From assembly GCF_014201585.1 (NCBI RefSeq), contig NZ_JACHES010000003.1, positions 62,001 to 126,000 on the forward strand: a DNA stretch of 64,000 nucleotides, read 5' to 3'. Position 1 is the stretch's first letter; the number at the start of each line of letters is the position of its first letter. A model generated the notes under the pieces. It saw nothing but the letters and a program-made list of their open reading frames with translations. It was not told the DNA's origin and searched no databases. The position numbers were made by a program, and so were the translations under genes. Origin of the DNA: Anoxybacillus tengchongensis. Its GTDB lineage: Bacteria; Bacillota; Bacilli; Bacillales; Anoxybacillaceae. Shown one piece after another: positions 8,999 to 17,873 of this stretch.

Positions 8999-9751
8999 GT
9001 GAAAAAGTGGATCATTATCTCATTTAGCATCGTTGTTTTGCTTCTTGGAGGTGCAGGGGGCTATTATTATTTTCTTACAAATAAAAAAGTAGACTTGAAA
9101 AAAGAAGATGAAAAAGTAGCTGAAATTGTCGAAGAAGAGTACGAGATTTTATTGCCTGATGACAATGGATCTACTCAATCAGAGAACGCCCAACAAACAC
9201 CTTCAACAAAACAAAGCGATACAAATCAAACGAGTAGCACTCAGACACAGCATAACAAAACAAACGAACCGTCGTCTTCACCCAATGAAAAAGCAACAAA
9301 TCATCAAGGTGAAACGAATAAACAAAATAACACAACTGGACAAACTGTAAAAACTGAGCAAGACGGAACAAACACATCAAACGAGCCGGTCGAACAGATC
9401 ACCGTTGCAAGCATTAAAGAAAAATATCGCCCGTCGTTTGAACATCTGCAACAGCAAGCTAATGCAAAAATTGATGCTCTTGTCGATCACGCGATTGGAG
9501 AGTATAAGGAAAGAAAAGCAAATGGACAGTCGGTATCATTTAATTACTTTTTCACCAAGTACAACACCGCAGCGCAAGAGCTTGAAGTGAAAACAGATGC
9601 AGCATTTAACATCATTTATAGCGCCCTAGAAAACGAACTAAAAAAGAATGGCTTTAGTCCAAGTCATGCAAAAGAATTTCGCGAAACATATGAACAACAA
9701 AAATCTGCACAAAGAAATACGTTGCTAAAAAAAGCGTTGAGTAAACTGTAA
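8999..9751 (+). CDS. Membrane-anchored protein with disordered linker, function unknown
   Basis: A 250-residue protein starting at GTG with AGAAAGGAGATC upstream. One N-terminal membrane helix (WIIISFSIVVLLLGGAGGYYYF, residues 3-24) is followed by a charged segment, then a Ser/Thr/Gln/Asn-rich low-complexity linker (about residues 55-135). A C-terminal helical domain (about 138-250, starting ASIKEKYRPSFEHLQQQA) is rich in Gln and charged residues and may form coiled coil. The layout suggests an extracytoplasmic domain held off the membrane by a flexible tether across the wall. It is divergent from the SLH gene. No known family is recognised. Confidence 0.75.
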   Translation: MKKWIIISFSIVVLLLGGAGGYYYFLTNKKVDLKKEDEKVAEIVEEEYEILLPDDNGSTQSENAQQTPSTKQSDTNQTSSTQTQHNKTNEPSSSPNEKATNHQGETNKQNNTTGQTVKTEQDGTNTSNEPVEQITVASIKEKYRPSFEHLQQQANAKIDALVDHAIGEYKERKANGQSVSFNYFFTKYNTAAQELEVKTDAAFNIIYSALENELKKNGFSPSHAKEFRETYEQQKSAQRNTLLKKALSKL

Positions 9752-9774
9752 GGGGAGCCAACAGCTCCCCTTAC
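9748..9774. terminator. Convergent hairpin spanning two stop codons
   Basis: GTAAGGGGAGC pairs with GCTCCCCTTAC around the loop CAACA (11 bp, perfect). Both stop codons of the converging genes lie in the arms. There is no long T-run, so termination efficiency is uncertain. Loop and inner stem match the terminator at 6691-6717. Confidence 0.7.
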
Positions 9775-10880
9775 CCCTCTTCATCACAGTCTTCGCATAC
9801 TTCAAATATCGTATCCGCATCGTCCCAATCGTCGTCATCATCCCAGTCGTCAAACAGTTCGCTTAATCTTTCATCAATTCGCCCAGCAATGTCTTCAAAT
9901 ATATCGTAAAACATATCGATTCGTTTCGATAGTGCACTAACTGATATGCCGTATTGCTCAGCGAGTTGTTTTTGTGGAATCCATTCATGTAAAATCGCAT
10001 CAGCCATAATGTAATGAAGTGCCGCCGCATACACTTCAGGTTTTCGAATCGTCGGATTGTTGAGCTGACAATATTCCACCCAAATGAGGCGAGCGGTATC
10101 TAAAATGGACAAATCTTTTTGTGGAAAGTTTTGTTCGAATAATGTAAACACTTGTTCTTGTGTTGGCGATAAACTTTCGACGTCAAACATCGTTAAACGT
10201 AATGATTTTTGAAACGTTTCTGGATACGTCTCAATCCATTGTTCATACTGTTCGTCGCATGCTTTCCAAACATCTTGTATGTATACGTACAACGGATGAG
10301 TTAAAACGACAGGGAGAGGGAAAAATGTCCCGAAGCAAGCGATATATTGACCATGTGGTACAAAAATTCCTGCCAACGCTTGTCCTTCTTCCAACTCGAA
10401 CTCATCCGGCATATCAAGTAATTTCATATGTTTCGTTTCCCCAGTTAATAAATCTGTTACGACAACATACGAATCGCGCAATTCATCAATGCAAACAAAC
10501 GTTGGGAACGCTTGACGCCACGACTGAATGATGCTATAGACGGTTGGACGAACAGCCTGTTTACGAATTGTGCGCAAATAATAATCGAAAATGGTCATTC
10601 CGTTTGTATCTTTTTTAAAAAACATGGCCCACATGCTAATGAAAAAGCGGAAAACAGATATTTCATCGTCATCCGTTTGTTCAACAATCATATGTTCTTG
10701 AACCGTTCGATATAAAAACGACTCATGTTCAAATGCTGCGTAACGAATGAAATCATGCATATGCTGGACAACATCTTGATCGACAAGTTCATGAATGGAC
10801 ACAACATTATTGCCGCAACATTGTTTATACTTTTTCCCACTTCCGCACGGACATAACGCATTTCGTGCTACTTTGCTCAT
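9771..10880 (-). CDS. SEC-C motif protein with Asp-rich C-terminus
   Basis: A 369-residue protein. The SEC-C zinc-binding motif (ALCPCGSGKKYKQCC, residues 8-22) is at the N-terminus, where SecA usually carries it at the C-terminus. The long middle part has no recognised domain. A stretch near residue 305 (LAEQYGISVSALSKRIDMF) looks like a helix-turn-helix, and the end is very acidic (DDWDDDDDWDDADTIFE). The start MSKVARNA was chosen because GGTGAAAAGG lies just upstream and the SEC-C motif follows directly; a longer frame upstream has no support. SEC-C proteins of this kind are widespread and poorly characterised; metal binding is likely, the role unknown. Confidence 0.8.
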   Translation of the reverse strand: MSKVARNALCPCGSGKKYKQCCGNNVVSIHELVDQDVVQHMHDFIRYAAFEHESFLYRTVQEHMIVEQTDDDEISVFRFFISMWAMFFKKDTNGMTIFDYYLRTIRKQAVRPTVYSIIQSWRQAFPTFVCIDELRDSYVVVTDLLTGETKHMKLLDMPDEFELEEGQALAGIFVPHGQYIACFGTFFPLPVVLTHPLYVYIQDVWKACDEQYEQWIETYPETFQKSLRLTMFDVESLSPTQEQVFTLFEQNFPQKDLSILDTARLIWVEYCQLNNPTIRKPEVYAAALHYIMADAILHEWIPQKQLAEQYGISVSALSKRIDMFYDIFEDIAGRIDERLSELFDDWDDDDDWDDADTIFEVCEDCDEEG

Positions 10881-10942
10881 CCTTTTCACCTCCATGCTTT
10901 TTCTTCCATTGTAACACGCCAAAATGAAAGAAGATACATCCT

Positions 10943-10971
10943 TTGTTTCTTTCATTTTTATCGTGTACAAT
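10943..10971 (+). promoter_or_regulatory. Promoter of cvfB with overlapping inverted repeat
   Basis: TTGTTT (10943-10948) and TACAAT (10966-10971) are 17 bases apart, 35 bases before the cvfB start. A perfect 10-bp inverted repeat, AATGAAAGAA (10923-10932) and TTCTTTCATT (10947-10956), overlaps the -35 region. Confidence 0.6.
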
Positions 10972-11006
10972 GAAAAATAAACTACTGATAAAAAAGGAAG
11001 AGATAC

Positions 11007-11864
11007 ATGATTGGACAAATAGTTACATGGCAAGTGAAAGAACAAAAACCGTTCGGTTACATCGTCACAAATGGAAAAGAAAGCGCCTTGCTTCATGAAA
11101 GTCAATGCGAAAGTGAGTTACAAATCGGTGAAGAAGTGAGCGTATTTTTATATCACGATCATGAAGGGCGCATGCGAGCAACGATGAAACGACCACTGAT
11201 TACGACATCGTCATACGGTTGGGTCGAAGTGGTTGATGTCGTTTCACAATTAGGCGTTTTCGTTCATATTGGCATTGAAAAAGATGTGCTATTATCGCTC
11301 GATGACTTACCGCCGCTTCCAACGCTTTGGCCGGAAAAAGGCGATCAATTGTACTGTTCGCTTCAAATAGATAAACGCGGGCGACTGCTTGCGAAACTTG
11401 CGGATGAGGAAACGATCAAACAAATAAGCGTTCCTGCCCCCGCTTCTGCGTTTAATACAAACGTGCGCGGTCGCATTTATCGTTTAATAAAAGCAGGATC
11501 GTTTCTCATTACAGACGTTGGCTATGTCGGATTTATTCACGAATCGCAAAGAAGACGTGAGCCGCGCCTTGGCGAACTTGTCGAAGGGCGCGTCATTGCT
11601 GTGAAAGAGGACGGAACGATTAACGTTTCGTTACTTCCGCGAAAGCAAGAAAGTTTACAAACAGATGCGGAAACCATTTTCCGTTATCTTGAAAGCCGAG
11701 GTGGCGCGATGCCGTATAGCGACAAAAGCGATCCCGAGGACATTCAAGCTCGTTTTCATATGAGCAAAGCCGCATTTAAACGAGCGCTTGGACGATTAAT
11801 GAAAGAAAAGAAAGTGTACCAACAAGACGGTTGGACATATATAAAAGGGAGAGAACGTGAATGA
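11007..11864 (+). CDS. cvfB: CvfB/YitL family S1-domain RNA-binding protein
   Basis: A 285-residue protein with S1-like OB folds (residues about 1-60, 65-135 and 150-215; GRIYRLIKAGSFLITDVGYVGFIHES is the clearest) and a C-terminal winged-helix segment (about 225-280, MPYSDKSDPEDIQARFHMSK). This is the architecture of CvfB, known in Staphylococcus aureus as a regulator of virulence factor expression, and of Bacillus YitL. It binds RNA and is presumed to act after transcription. AAAAAGGAAGAG precedes the ATG. The stop overlaps the next start (ATGA), so the two genes are coupled. Confidence 0.87.
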   Translation: MIGQIVTWQVKEQKPFGYIVTNGKESALLHESQCESELQIGEEVSVFLYHDHEGRMRATMKRPLITTSSYGWVEVVDVVSQLGVFVHIGIEKDVLLSLDDLPPLPTLWPEKGDQLYCSLQIDKRGRLLAKLADEETIKQISVPAPASAFNTNVRGRIYRLIKAGSFLITDVGYVGFIHESQRRREPRLGELVEGRVIAVKEDGTINVSLLPRKQESLQTDAETIFRYLESRGGAMPYSDKSDPEDIQARFHMSKAAFKRALGRLMKEKKVYQQDGWTYIKGRERE

Positions 11865-12844
11865 TTCGCTTTGCGACAATCGGAACAAATTGGATTACGG
11901 AGGCGTTTATTCGCGCCGCAAAACAAGTGTCTTTGTTTCATTTACAAGCTGTATATTCTCGTCAAGAAGAAACCGCAAACGCCTTTGCCGAGAAAACAGG
12001 CGCAACCGAAACGTTTACAAACTTACATGAGCTTGCAGCGAGCGAACATATCGATGCCGTATATATCGCAAGTCCAAACTGTTTTCATGCCGAACAAGCG
12101 ATCATGCTTATGAATCACGGCAAACACGTCATATGTGAAAAACCGCTCGCTTCTAACATAAAAGAAGTGGAAGCGATGATGAAAGCGGCGCAACAAAACG
12201 GTGTGGTGTTAATGGAGGCGATGAAAACAACATGTTTACCAAACTTTCAAGCGATTCAACACCATCTTTCAAAAATCGGGCGCATTCGTCGCTACATCGC
12301 AAGCTATTGCCAATATTCTTCGCGCTACGATGCGTTTAAGCAAGGAACAATCACAAACGCCTTTAACCCTGCCTTTTCAAGTGGCGCATTGATGGACCTT
12401 GGCGTTTATTGCTTATATCCGCTCGTCGTCCTATTTGGCGAACCAAAAGCCATTCAAGCGCATAGCGTTCGCTTATCGTCTGGAGTAGATGGGGAAGGAA
12501 GCATCATGCTTGATTACGGAGATATGGATGCGGTTGTCACATATTCAAAAATTGCGAACTCGTATGCTCCTGCAGAAATTCAAGGAGAAGAAGGAACGAT
12601 CATTATCGATGCGATTCATACACCAACGCGCGTACATATTCATTACCGTGACGGACGCATTGAAGATATTACCGTTCCGCAACCGTACGAGCCGATGTAT
12701 TACGAAGCGCTCGAGTTTATGACGCTCATTGAAAGTGGCGAGAAACAATCAACGATCAATTCACACGCTCGTTCACTTGCAACAATGAAAATTATGGACG
12801 AAGCACGAAAACAAACGGGAATTGTATTTCCTGCGGACGAATAA
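11861..12844 (+). CDS. Gfo/Idh/MocA family oxidoreductase (YulF-like)
   Basis: A 327-residue NAD(P)-dependent oxidoreductase. The N-terminal Rossmann fold starts MIRFATIGTNWITEAFI; the family motif CEKPLASN lies near residue 91, and the C-terminal alpha/beta domain follows from about 125. It resembles Bacillus subtilis YulF in start and length. Family members oxidise or reduce sugars, inositols or related compounds; the substrate cannot be told. It is coupled to cvfB by an ATGA overlap and ends in a strong hairpin shared with the convergent vanZ-like gene. Confidence 0.85.
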   Translation: MIRFATIGTNWITEAFIRAAKQVSLFHLQAVYSRQEETANAFAEKTGATETFTNLHELAASEHIDAVYIASPNCFHAEQAIMLMNHGKHVICEKPLASNIKEVEAMMKAAQQNGVVLMEAMKTTCLPNFQAIQHHLSKIGRIRRYIASYCQYSSRYDAFKQGTITNAFNPAFSSGALMDLGVYCLYPLVVLFGEPKAIQAHSVRLSSGVDGEGSIMLDYGDMDAVVTYSKIANSYAPAEIQGEEGTIIIDAIHTPTRVHIHYRDGRIEDITVPQPYEPMYYEALEFMTLIESGEKQSTINSHARSLATMKIMDEARKQTGIVFPADE

Positions 12845-12871
12845 GCGAGCGTTTATGCTCGCTTATTCGTC
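12836..12871. terminator. Convergent 15-bp terminator hairpin
   Basis: GACGAATAAGCGAGC pairs perfectly with GCTCGCTTATTCGTC around GTTTAT. It includes the stop codons of the oxidoreductase gene (in the stem) and of the vanZ-like gene (in the loop). Confidence 0.8.
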
Positions 12872-13272
12872 TTCCAAACAATCCATAACACAATGGTCGC
12901 CCCAATCATATCGATAATGACATCAGAAAATAACGCCGTTCGCTTTGGTTGAAACGACTGATGCCATTCATCGAACATGGCACAAAAAAGCGTCAATAAC
13001 CAAGCAACACGGTATGAACCCGCCGCTTTCCACGCAAAAAACGCAAACGCTCCAAATACCGTCATATGCGCCCATTTCCGAACAATAAAATTCCATGAAA
13101 ACAAACTATCGCTCACCGAACGGTTCGTTTCAATCCCAAAATAATTAAGCCCATATCGGATCCATTGTGCTGTTTGCTCTCCTGTAAATAACGGGGACTC
13201 AGTAAAATAGTAAATCAACCCACACCATACAACGACAAGTCCCCACCATATGACACGATTTGTTTTCATCAT
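12853..13272 (-). CDS. VanZ-like family membrane protein
   Basis: A 139-residue protein with about four membrane helices, beginning MMKTNRVIWWGLVVVWCGLI. The VanZ family (PF04892) features are NFIVRKWAHMTVFGAFAF near residue 60 and FDEWHQSFQPKRTALFSDVIID near residue 100. VanZ gives low teicoplanin resistance by an unknown route, but most chromosomal relatives have no assigned role and no resistance should be inferred. AAAGGATTTAA precedes two adjacent ATG codons; either could start. Confidence 0.85.
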   Translation of the reverse strand: MMKTNRVIWWGLVVVWCGLIYYFTESPLFTGEQTAQWIRYGLNYFGIETNRSVSDSLFSWNFIVRKWAHMTVFGAFAFFAWKAAGSYRVAWLLTLFCAMFDEWHQSFQPKRTALFSDVIIDMIGATIVLWIVWKTNKRA

Positions 13273-13411
13273 TTAAATCCTTTCTATATATGGAAATCTA
13301 CACACCATTTTACTACTTTCGTCCCTTTTATACGACTGATTTGTTCTATTTGTAAACAAAAGGGTAACATGCTAAAATGAGAACAAATGAACGAAAAGGA
13401 GTAATTTGCAT

Positions 13412-15052
13412 ATGTTGCAGACGATGCTATCGTCCGAAGTGATGACAAAAGCGGCTGAACGCTTGATGAAGCTGTTGCCTTACAAAAAACATAGCGACAT
13501 CATTAAACGAGCATGGCAATTGTACCGTACTGGGCATGTGTATAACGTGACAATTGAGGACAATGTGCTAAAAGGGAAAGTAACAGATAAGGGACATACA
13601 TATGAGCCATCTTTTCGGTTAAAGCAGGCGGCAGGATCATCATGCACTTGCACAGCCGTCGGTCTATGTCCGCACAATGTTGCGTTATTTTTATATGCAT
13701 ACAATCAAATTGATGCAGTTGGGAATTTAATTAGAACATGGAAAGAGCCAGCGAAAAAACAAAATGAAAAACAAAAAGACATACAAGTGAAACAACAAAC
13801 CGTTCATCAACAGAAGCCAAACGAGAAAGATGGGAGCAACACGTCAAACAACGAAAATATCATTGACACATGGTGGCAATCGTTTGAAGAGAAATATCGT
13901 CGCATCCCGCTATACAATGTAACAGAAGAAGAACATATGCGTAGGCTCGTTCAATCATTCTTCCCAACTTTTGAGCGACCGAGGTCAAAAGCACCGTTTT
14001 TAGATCATTTATATTATGTCCATGCCGCCTTGTTTACCTTTATTAAACTAGTTCACATTCCGCAACAATCATGGGGCTACTTCGCTATCATGCAAGAGCG
14101 ACATGTAGAACAATTTTCTTCAACCGTACAACAAGCGCTCACAAATTTAGCAAAAAAGCCGCGTACAAAAATGCATGAACAGCTTTTATACGCTACCATT
14201 CCATACGTAAGAAACGTATTGTTAGGCAAATTAACTTACTTTAGCCACATATTAGATGTATATGAAATGATGTGGACAACCGTATTGACCGACGAAACAT
14301 ATCGCCAAGAAGAATGTAAGTGGGCGATTGAACAGTTAAATAAAAAGGAAACCGTAGAAGAAAAAATACCATTTATCAGCGCAGCTTCTTATGTATCGTT
14401 TTTGCTTGAAAATGATCATCGTGCATATCAGCTCATTGAACCGTTTCCATACTTAGCAACGGAACATATCGTCCGTTTCATGCATATGTCATTTGCAAAA
14501 AAACAAATTCAACGTGGAGTAGAGTGGTTTCATCGGCTCGAACAAAATGTGGAAACATACTTATATTCGCTTCGTATAACCGACCGTGAGTGGTTTGTTC
14601 AGCATGTATTATCTGCCTATGTCCAATATCGTATCGCTACAAAAAACGAACAAACCGAAAGATATGAACAGCTTCTTCAAAGGTTGCTTCCGTATAGTTT
14701 TTATACGTACATTGACTACTTGTTCGACGAGCAAAAATGGAAAAAACTTATTGAATTATATATGCTCGAAAAAACAAACGTCGATATGATTCATCCGTTC
14801 CATTTAAAAGCAGTCGAACAAGCAGATCGTTCGCTCGTTCTTCCTTTGTATCACCAAACAATTATGCATTATATTGAACAAAAAAATCGCAACGCATACG
14901 AACAAGCAATGAAACATTTACGAAAACTGCGCGCCCATTACCGAGCATTAAAACAAATGCCTCGCTGGGAAGCATATATTACAACATTAGCTGAACAAAC
15001 GAAACGATTACGTGCCTTTCAAGATTTATTACGGAAAGGGAAATTCATATGA
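13412..15052 (+). CDS. ywqB: SWIM zinc-finger protein (YwqB-like)
   Basis: A 546-residue protein with a SWIM finger near residues 75-87 (CTCTAVGLCPHN: C-x-C, then C-x-H), followed by a Gln/Lys/Asn-rich linker and a long helical region. SWIM proteins of this type are paired with SNF2 helicases, as YwqB with YwqA in Bacillus subtilis. I prefer ATG at 13412 (AAAAGGAG 10 bases upstream) over TTG at 13406, which is too close to it. The stop overlaps the helicase start (ATGA), so the two are translationally coupled and probably form a complex acting on nucleic acid. The biological process is not established. Confidence 0.85.
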   Translation: MLQTMLSSEVMTKAAERLMKLLPYKKHSDIIKRAWQLYRTGHVYNVTIEDNVLKGKVTDKGHTYEPSFRLKQAAGSSCTCTAVGLCPHNVALFLYAYNQIDAVGNLIRTWKEPAKKQNEKQKDIQVKQQTVHQQKPNEKDGSNTSNNENIIDTWWQSFEEKYRRIPLYNVTEEEHMRRLVQSFFPTFERPRSKAPFLDHLYYVHAALFTFIKLVHIPQQSWGYFAIMQERHVEQFSSTVQQALTNLAKKPRTKMHEQLLYATIPYVRNVLLGKLTYFSHILDVYEMMWTTVLTDETYRQEECKWAIEQLNKKETVEEKIPFISAASYVSFLLENDHRAYQLIEPFPYLATEHIVRFMHMSFAKKQIQRGVEWFHRLEQNVETYLYSLRITDREWFVQHVLSAYVQYRIATKNEQTERYEQLLQRLLPYSFYTYIDYLFDEQKWKKLIELYMLEKTNVDMIHPFHLKAVEQADRSLVLPLYHQTIMHYIEQKNRNAYEQAMKHLRKLRAHYRALKQMPRWEAYITTLAEQTKRLRAFQDLLRKGKFI

Positions 15053-17748
15053 TGCAACTTGAACTAAAAAGTCGTTGGCTCGATGAACAAAAACAGTTTT
15101 TTATTTATAGTGACGATGAACATCCAAATGATTGGAAAGAGCTCGTCTTTTGTTGGCATGAAGAAACGTTTTACGGGACATTTGCGACAGTCGATACAAT
15201 CGGAAACCATATTGGCATCCTTCTTTCTCCTTGGGAGGCAGTAACGTTTTTTGCTTACCCATCATCCAATACATTCATTCATATCATATGGGACGAACAA
15301 AGTAAACAATTTCAAGCATGGGCAAAACAAATCATAGCAGACATTGAACAAAAACAATTCATGCCTGATTTTGATGCTTGGAAAAAAGGACGGTTCGGAT
15401 GGAAAGGAACGACAGAAGATAAGCATCCGTTTATTTCCGTCTGGCGTTCTGAGGCGATCGACGACTGGATTCAATCAGACGTAGAACTCAAACAAACGTG
15501 GCAACAAATCGCTGAAACGTATCCCGTTGTTACAAGCGACGTTACTTCAGTTATGGACGAGCACGATTGGTTAACGGAAATCGGTTGGGATAAAAACCGC
15601 CCACCGTTTATCGTCGCCATTCGCTTAAATGAACCAGATGAAGATGGGGGAGCATGGTCGCTTGAAACGGTTCTCATCGACACAACAACAAACGACATCA
15701 CCGTTTATCCGCATATGCCAAAAGCTTGGGAGGCATACGTTAGCCATATCGAACGAGCACAACAACGATGGCAAACGATCGTCCCATGGCTGAGCGAAAA
15801 CGGCGCGTTGCGCACACAATTAAATGAGGACGACGCATGGCGCTTTTTAGTGGAAGCGACAATAGAACTAACCGAAGCAGGTGTGCGCGTCATTGTTCCG
15901 GAATGGTGGGAGGTCGTCAAACAAACAAAACTTCGGGTGAAAGCACGTGTGAAATCATCTGCAACATCTGTATTCGGACTTGATGCGCTCGTCGATTTCG
16001 ATTGGCGTATCGCTACAAACGGAGTCGAACTAACGGAACAGCAATTTGTGGAGCTTGTTGAACAAAAACGTCGTCTTGTCCGCATTCGCGACCAATGGGT
16101 GCAACTCGATCCAGCCGTCATTCAACACGTGCAAAAACTAATGAAACAAGCCAAACAAGAAGGTTTATCGATTCGGGACGTACTCATGCAAACACTTGCC
16201 GAGAAAACAAACGAATCACATGAAGACGACGAACAAATTGACATTGAACTAAACCGTTCATTTACGTCGCTTGTGAAAAAAATGAAAAACATCGACCATA
16301 TTCCATCGGTCATTGTTCCAACAACGTTTCAAGGCACGTTGCGCCCATATCAGCAACGAGGCGTCGATTGGCTCATCTTTTTACGCCAACTCGGCTTTGG
16401 CGGCTGTCTAGCAGACGATATGGGGCTTGGAAAAACGGTACAAATGCTTGCGTATTTCGCATATGTGAAAGAAAACGAGAAACGAAACGAACCTGCCCTG
16501 CTCATTTGTCCAACAAGCGTCATCGGCAACTGGCAAAAAGAATGTCAACAGTTCGTTCCGTCGCTACGTGTTTACGTTCATCACGGACAAGCGCGGGCAA
16601 AAGAAGAAGCGTTTTTTGCCGCTGTAAACGAAGCCGATGTCGTCATTACATCATACAGCTTAGCACATTTAGATTTCGACGACCTCTCAAGTATCGCTTG
16701 GGATGTCATTTGTTTAGATGAAGCGCAAAACATTAAAAATGCCCAAACGAAACAGGCGCGCGCCATTCGTAAACTAAAAGGACGTCATAAAATTGCGCTC
16801 ACCGGAACGCCAATTGAAAACCGACTAAATGAACTTTGGAGCATTTTTCACTTTTTAAACCCGGGCTATTTAGGTTCGCAAACAGAGTTTCAACGCCGCT
16901 TCGGAACGCCAATTGAGAAAAACGGAGACGCACAAGCAACCGAAAAACTCCAAAAATTGATTCGCCCGTTTTTACTGCGCCGAACGAAAACAGATGAACG
17001 CATTGCGCTCGATTTACCGGATAAACTCGAACAAAAAGAATATTGCCCGCTTACCGTCGAGCAAGCATCATTATATGAACAAATTGTACAACAGTCACTT
17101 GAAAAGCTTGAACAAGTGGACGGATTGGCGCGTCGTGGCATCATTTTACAAATGTTAAATAGTTTAAAACAACTATGCAACCATCCTGCCCTTTATTTAA
17201 AAGAAAAACAGCCAAAACAAATTGTTGAACGATCGCATAAAGTCGAAAAGTTGCTTGAACTTGTCGAACAAATTCGTGAAAATGGAGAAAGCTGTTTAAT
17301 TTTTACACAATACATCCAAATGGGCGAAATGATGCAACATCTTCTTTCTACACATTTGAAAGAAAACGTCGTCTTTTTAAACGGAAGCACACCGAAACAA
17401 ACGCGTGATGACATGATTGAACAATTTCAAAATGGTCAGTTTCATATATTCATTTTATCGCTCAAAGCAGGTGGAACAGGGCTCAATTTAACAGCCGCCA
17501 ACCATGTCATTCATTTCGACCGTTGGTGGAACCCGGCCGTTGAAAACCAAGCGACAGACCGGGCGTATCGCATCGGGCAAACAAAATTCGTCCACGTGCA
17601 TAAACTCATTACAACTGGCACGATTGAAGAAAAAATTGATGATATGCTTGAGAAAAAACAAGCGCTCAATGAGCAGCTCATTCAAAGCGAAACGTGGATT
17701 ACCGAACTGTCGAACGAACAATTGCGCGAACTATTTACCCTTTCATGA
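15049..17748 (+). CDS. ywqA: SNF2-family DEAD/DEAH ATPase (YwqA-like)
   Basis: An 899-residue SNF2/Rad54-type translocase. The N-terminal 400 residues are the extension typical of bacterial members. The motor follows: Walker A LADDMGLGKTVQML near residue 455, Walker B LDEAQNIKN near 560, TGTPIENRLNELWSIF near 585, and the C-terminal lobe with LSLKAGGTGLNLTAA and DRAYRIGQ near 803-845. All motor motifs look intact. Such proteins remodel protein-DNA or DNA/RNA complexes using ATP. It is coupled to the SWIM protein upstream, and a 33-residue ORF with its own GAGGTG follows eight bases after its stop. Confidence 0.93.
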   Translation: MMQLELKSRWLDEQKQFFIYSDDEHPNDWKELVFCWHEETFYGTFATVDTIGNHIGILLSPWEAVTFFAYPSSNTFIHIIWDEQSKQFQAWAKQIIADIEQKQFMPDFDAWKKGRFGWKGTTEDKHPFISVWRSEAIDDWIQSDVELKQTWQQIAETYPVVTSDVTSVMDEHDWLTEIGWDKNRPPFIVAIRLNEPDEDGGAWSLETVLIDTTTNDITVYPHMPKAWEAYVSHIERAQQRWQTIVPWLSENGALRTQLNEDDAWRFLVEATIELTEAGVRVIVPEWWEVVKQTKLRVKARVKSSATSVFGLDALVDFDWRIATNGVELTEQQFVELVEQKRRLVRIRDQWVQLDPAVIQHVQKLMKQAKQEGLSIRDVLMQTLAEKTNESHEDDEQIDIELNRSFTSLVKKMKNIDHIPSVIVPTTFQGTLRPYQQRGVDWLIFLRQLGFGGCLADDMGLGKTVQMLAYFAYVKENEKRNEPALLICPTSVIGNWQKECQQFVPSLRVYVHHGQARAKEEAFFAAVNEADVVITSYSLAHLDFDDLSSIAWDVICLDEAQNIKNAQTKQARAIRKLKGRHKIALTGTPIENRLNELWSIFHFLNPGYLGSQTEFQRRFGTPIEKNGDAQATEKLQKLIRPFLLRRTKTDERIALDLPDKLEQKEYCPLTVEQASLYEQIVQQSLEKLEQVDGLARRGIILQMLNSLKQLCNHPALYLKEKQPKQIVERSHKVEKLLELVEQIRENGESCLIFTQYIQMGEMMQHLLSTHLKENVVFLNGSTPKQTRDDMIEQFQNGQFHIFILSLKAGGTGLNLTAANHVIHFDRWWNPAVENQATDRAYRIGQTKFVHVHKLITTGTIEEKIDDMLEKKQALNEQLIQSETWITELSNEQLRELFTLS

Positions 17749-17756
17749 GGTGACAC

Positions 17757-17858
17757 ATGGCGAAGAAAAAAGGAACGAAGCAACAAACATTATGGGAAAA
17801 ACTACTTGAGCAAATGATGAAAAAGCTAGAACAACGAAAAATAAACAGCCGACATTAG
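17757..17858 (+). CDS. 33-residue basic microprotein ORF in the ywqBA operon
   Basis: ATG at 17757, preceded by GAGGTGAC that overlaps the helicase stop codon, opens 33 codons: MAKKKGTKQQTL followed by an amphipathic helix-like run (WEKLLEQMMKKLEQRK) and ending NSRH. It is highly basic. The stop lies inside the loop of the terminator, so the ORF fills the space between helicase and terminator exactly. Good ribosome binding site, spacing and position support a real gene; no homologue is known to me. It might bind nucleic acid or the helicase. Confidence 0.6.
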   Translation: MAKKKGTKQQTLWEKLLEQMMKKLEQRKINSRH

Positions 17859-17873
17859 CGGCTGTTTATTTTT
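17837..17873. terminator. Bidirectional terminator between ywqBA and the RND exporter
   Basis: AAAAATAAACAGCCG pairs perfectly with CGGCTGTTTATTTTT (15 bp) around ACATTAG, with A/T runs at both outer ends. It serves the plus-strand ywq operon and the minus-strand exporter gene, whose stop codon lies in the right arm. Confidence 0.92.

Noticed and set aside
12853-13272. Teicoplanin resistance from the VanZ-like gene
   Set aside because: There are no other van genes, and most VanZ-like proteins have no resistance role.
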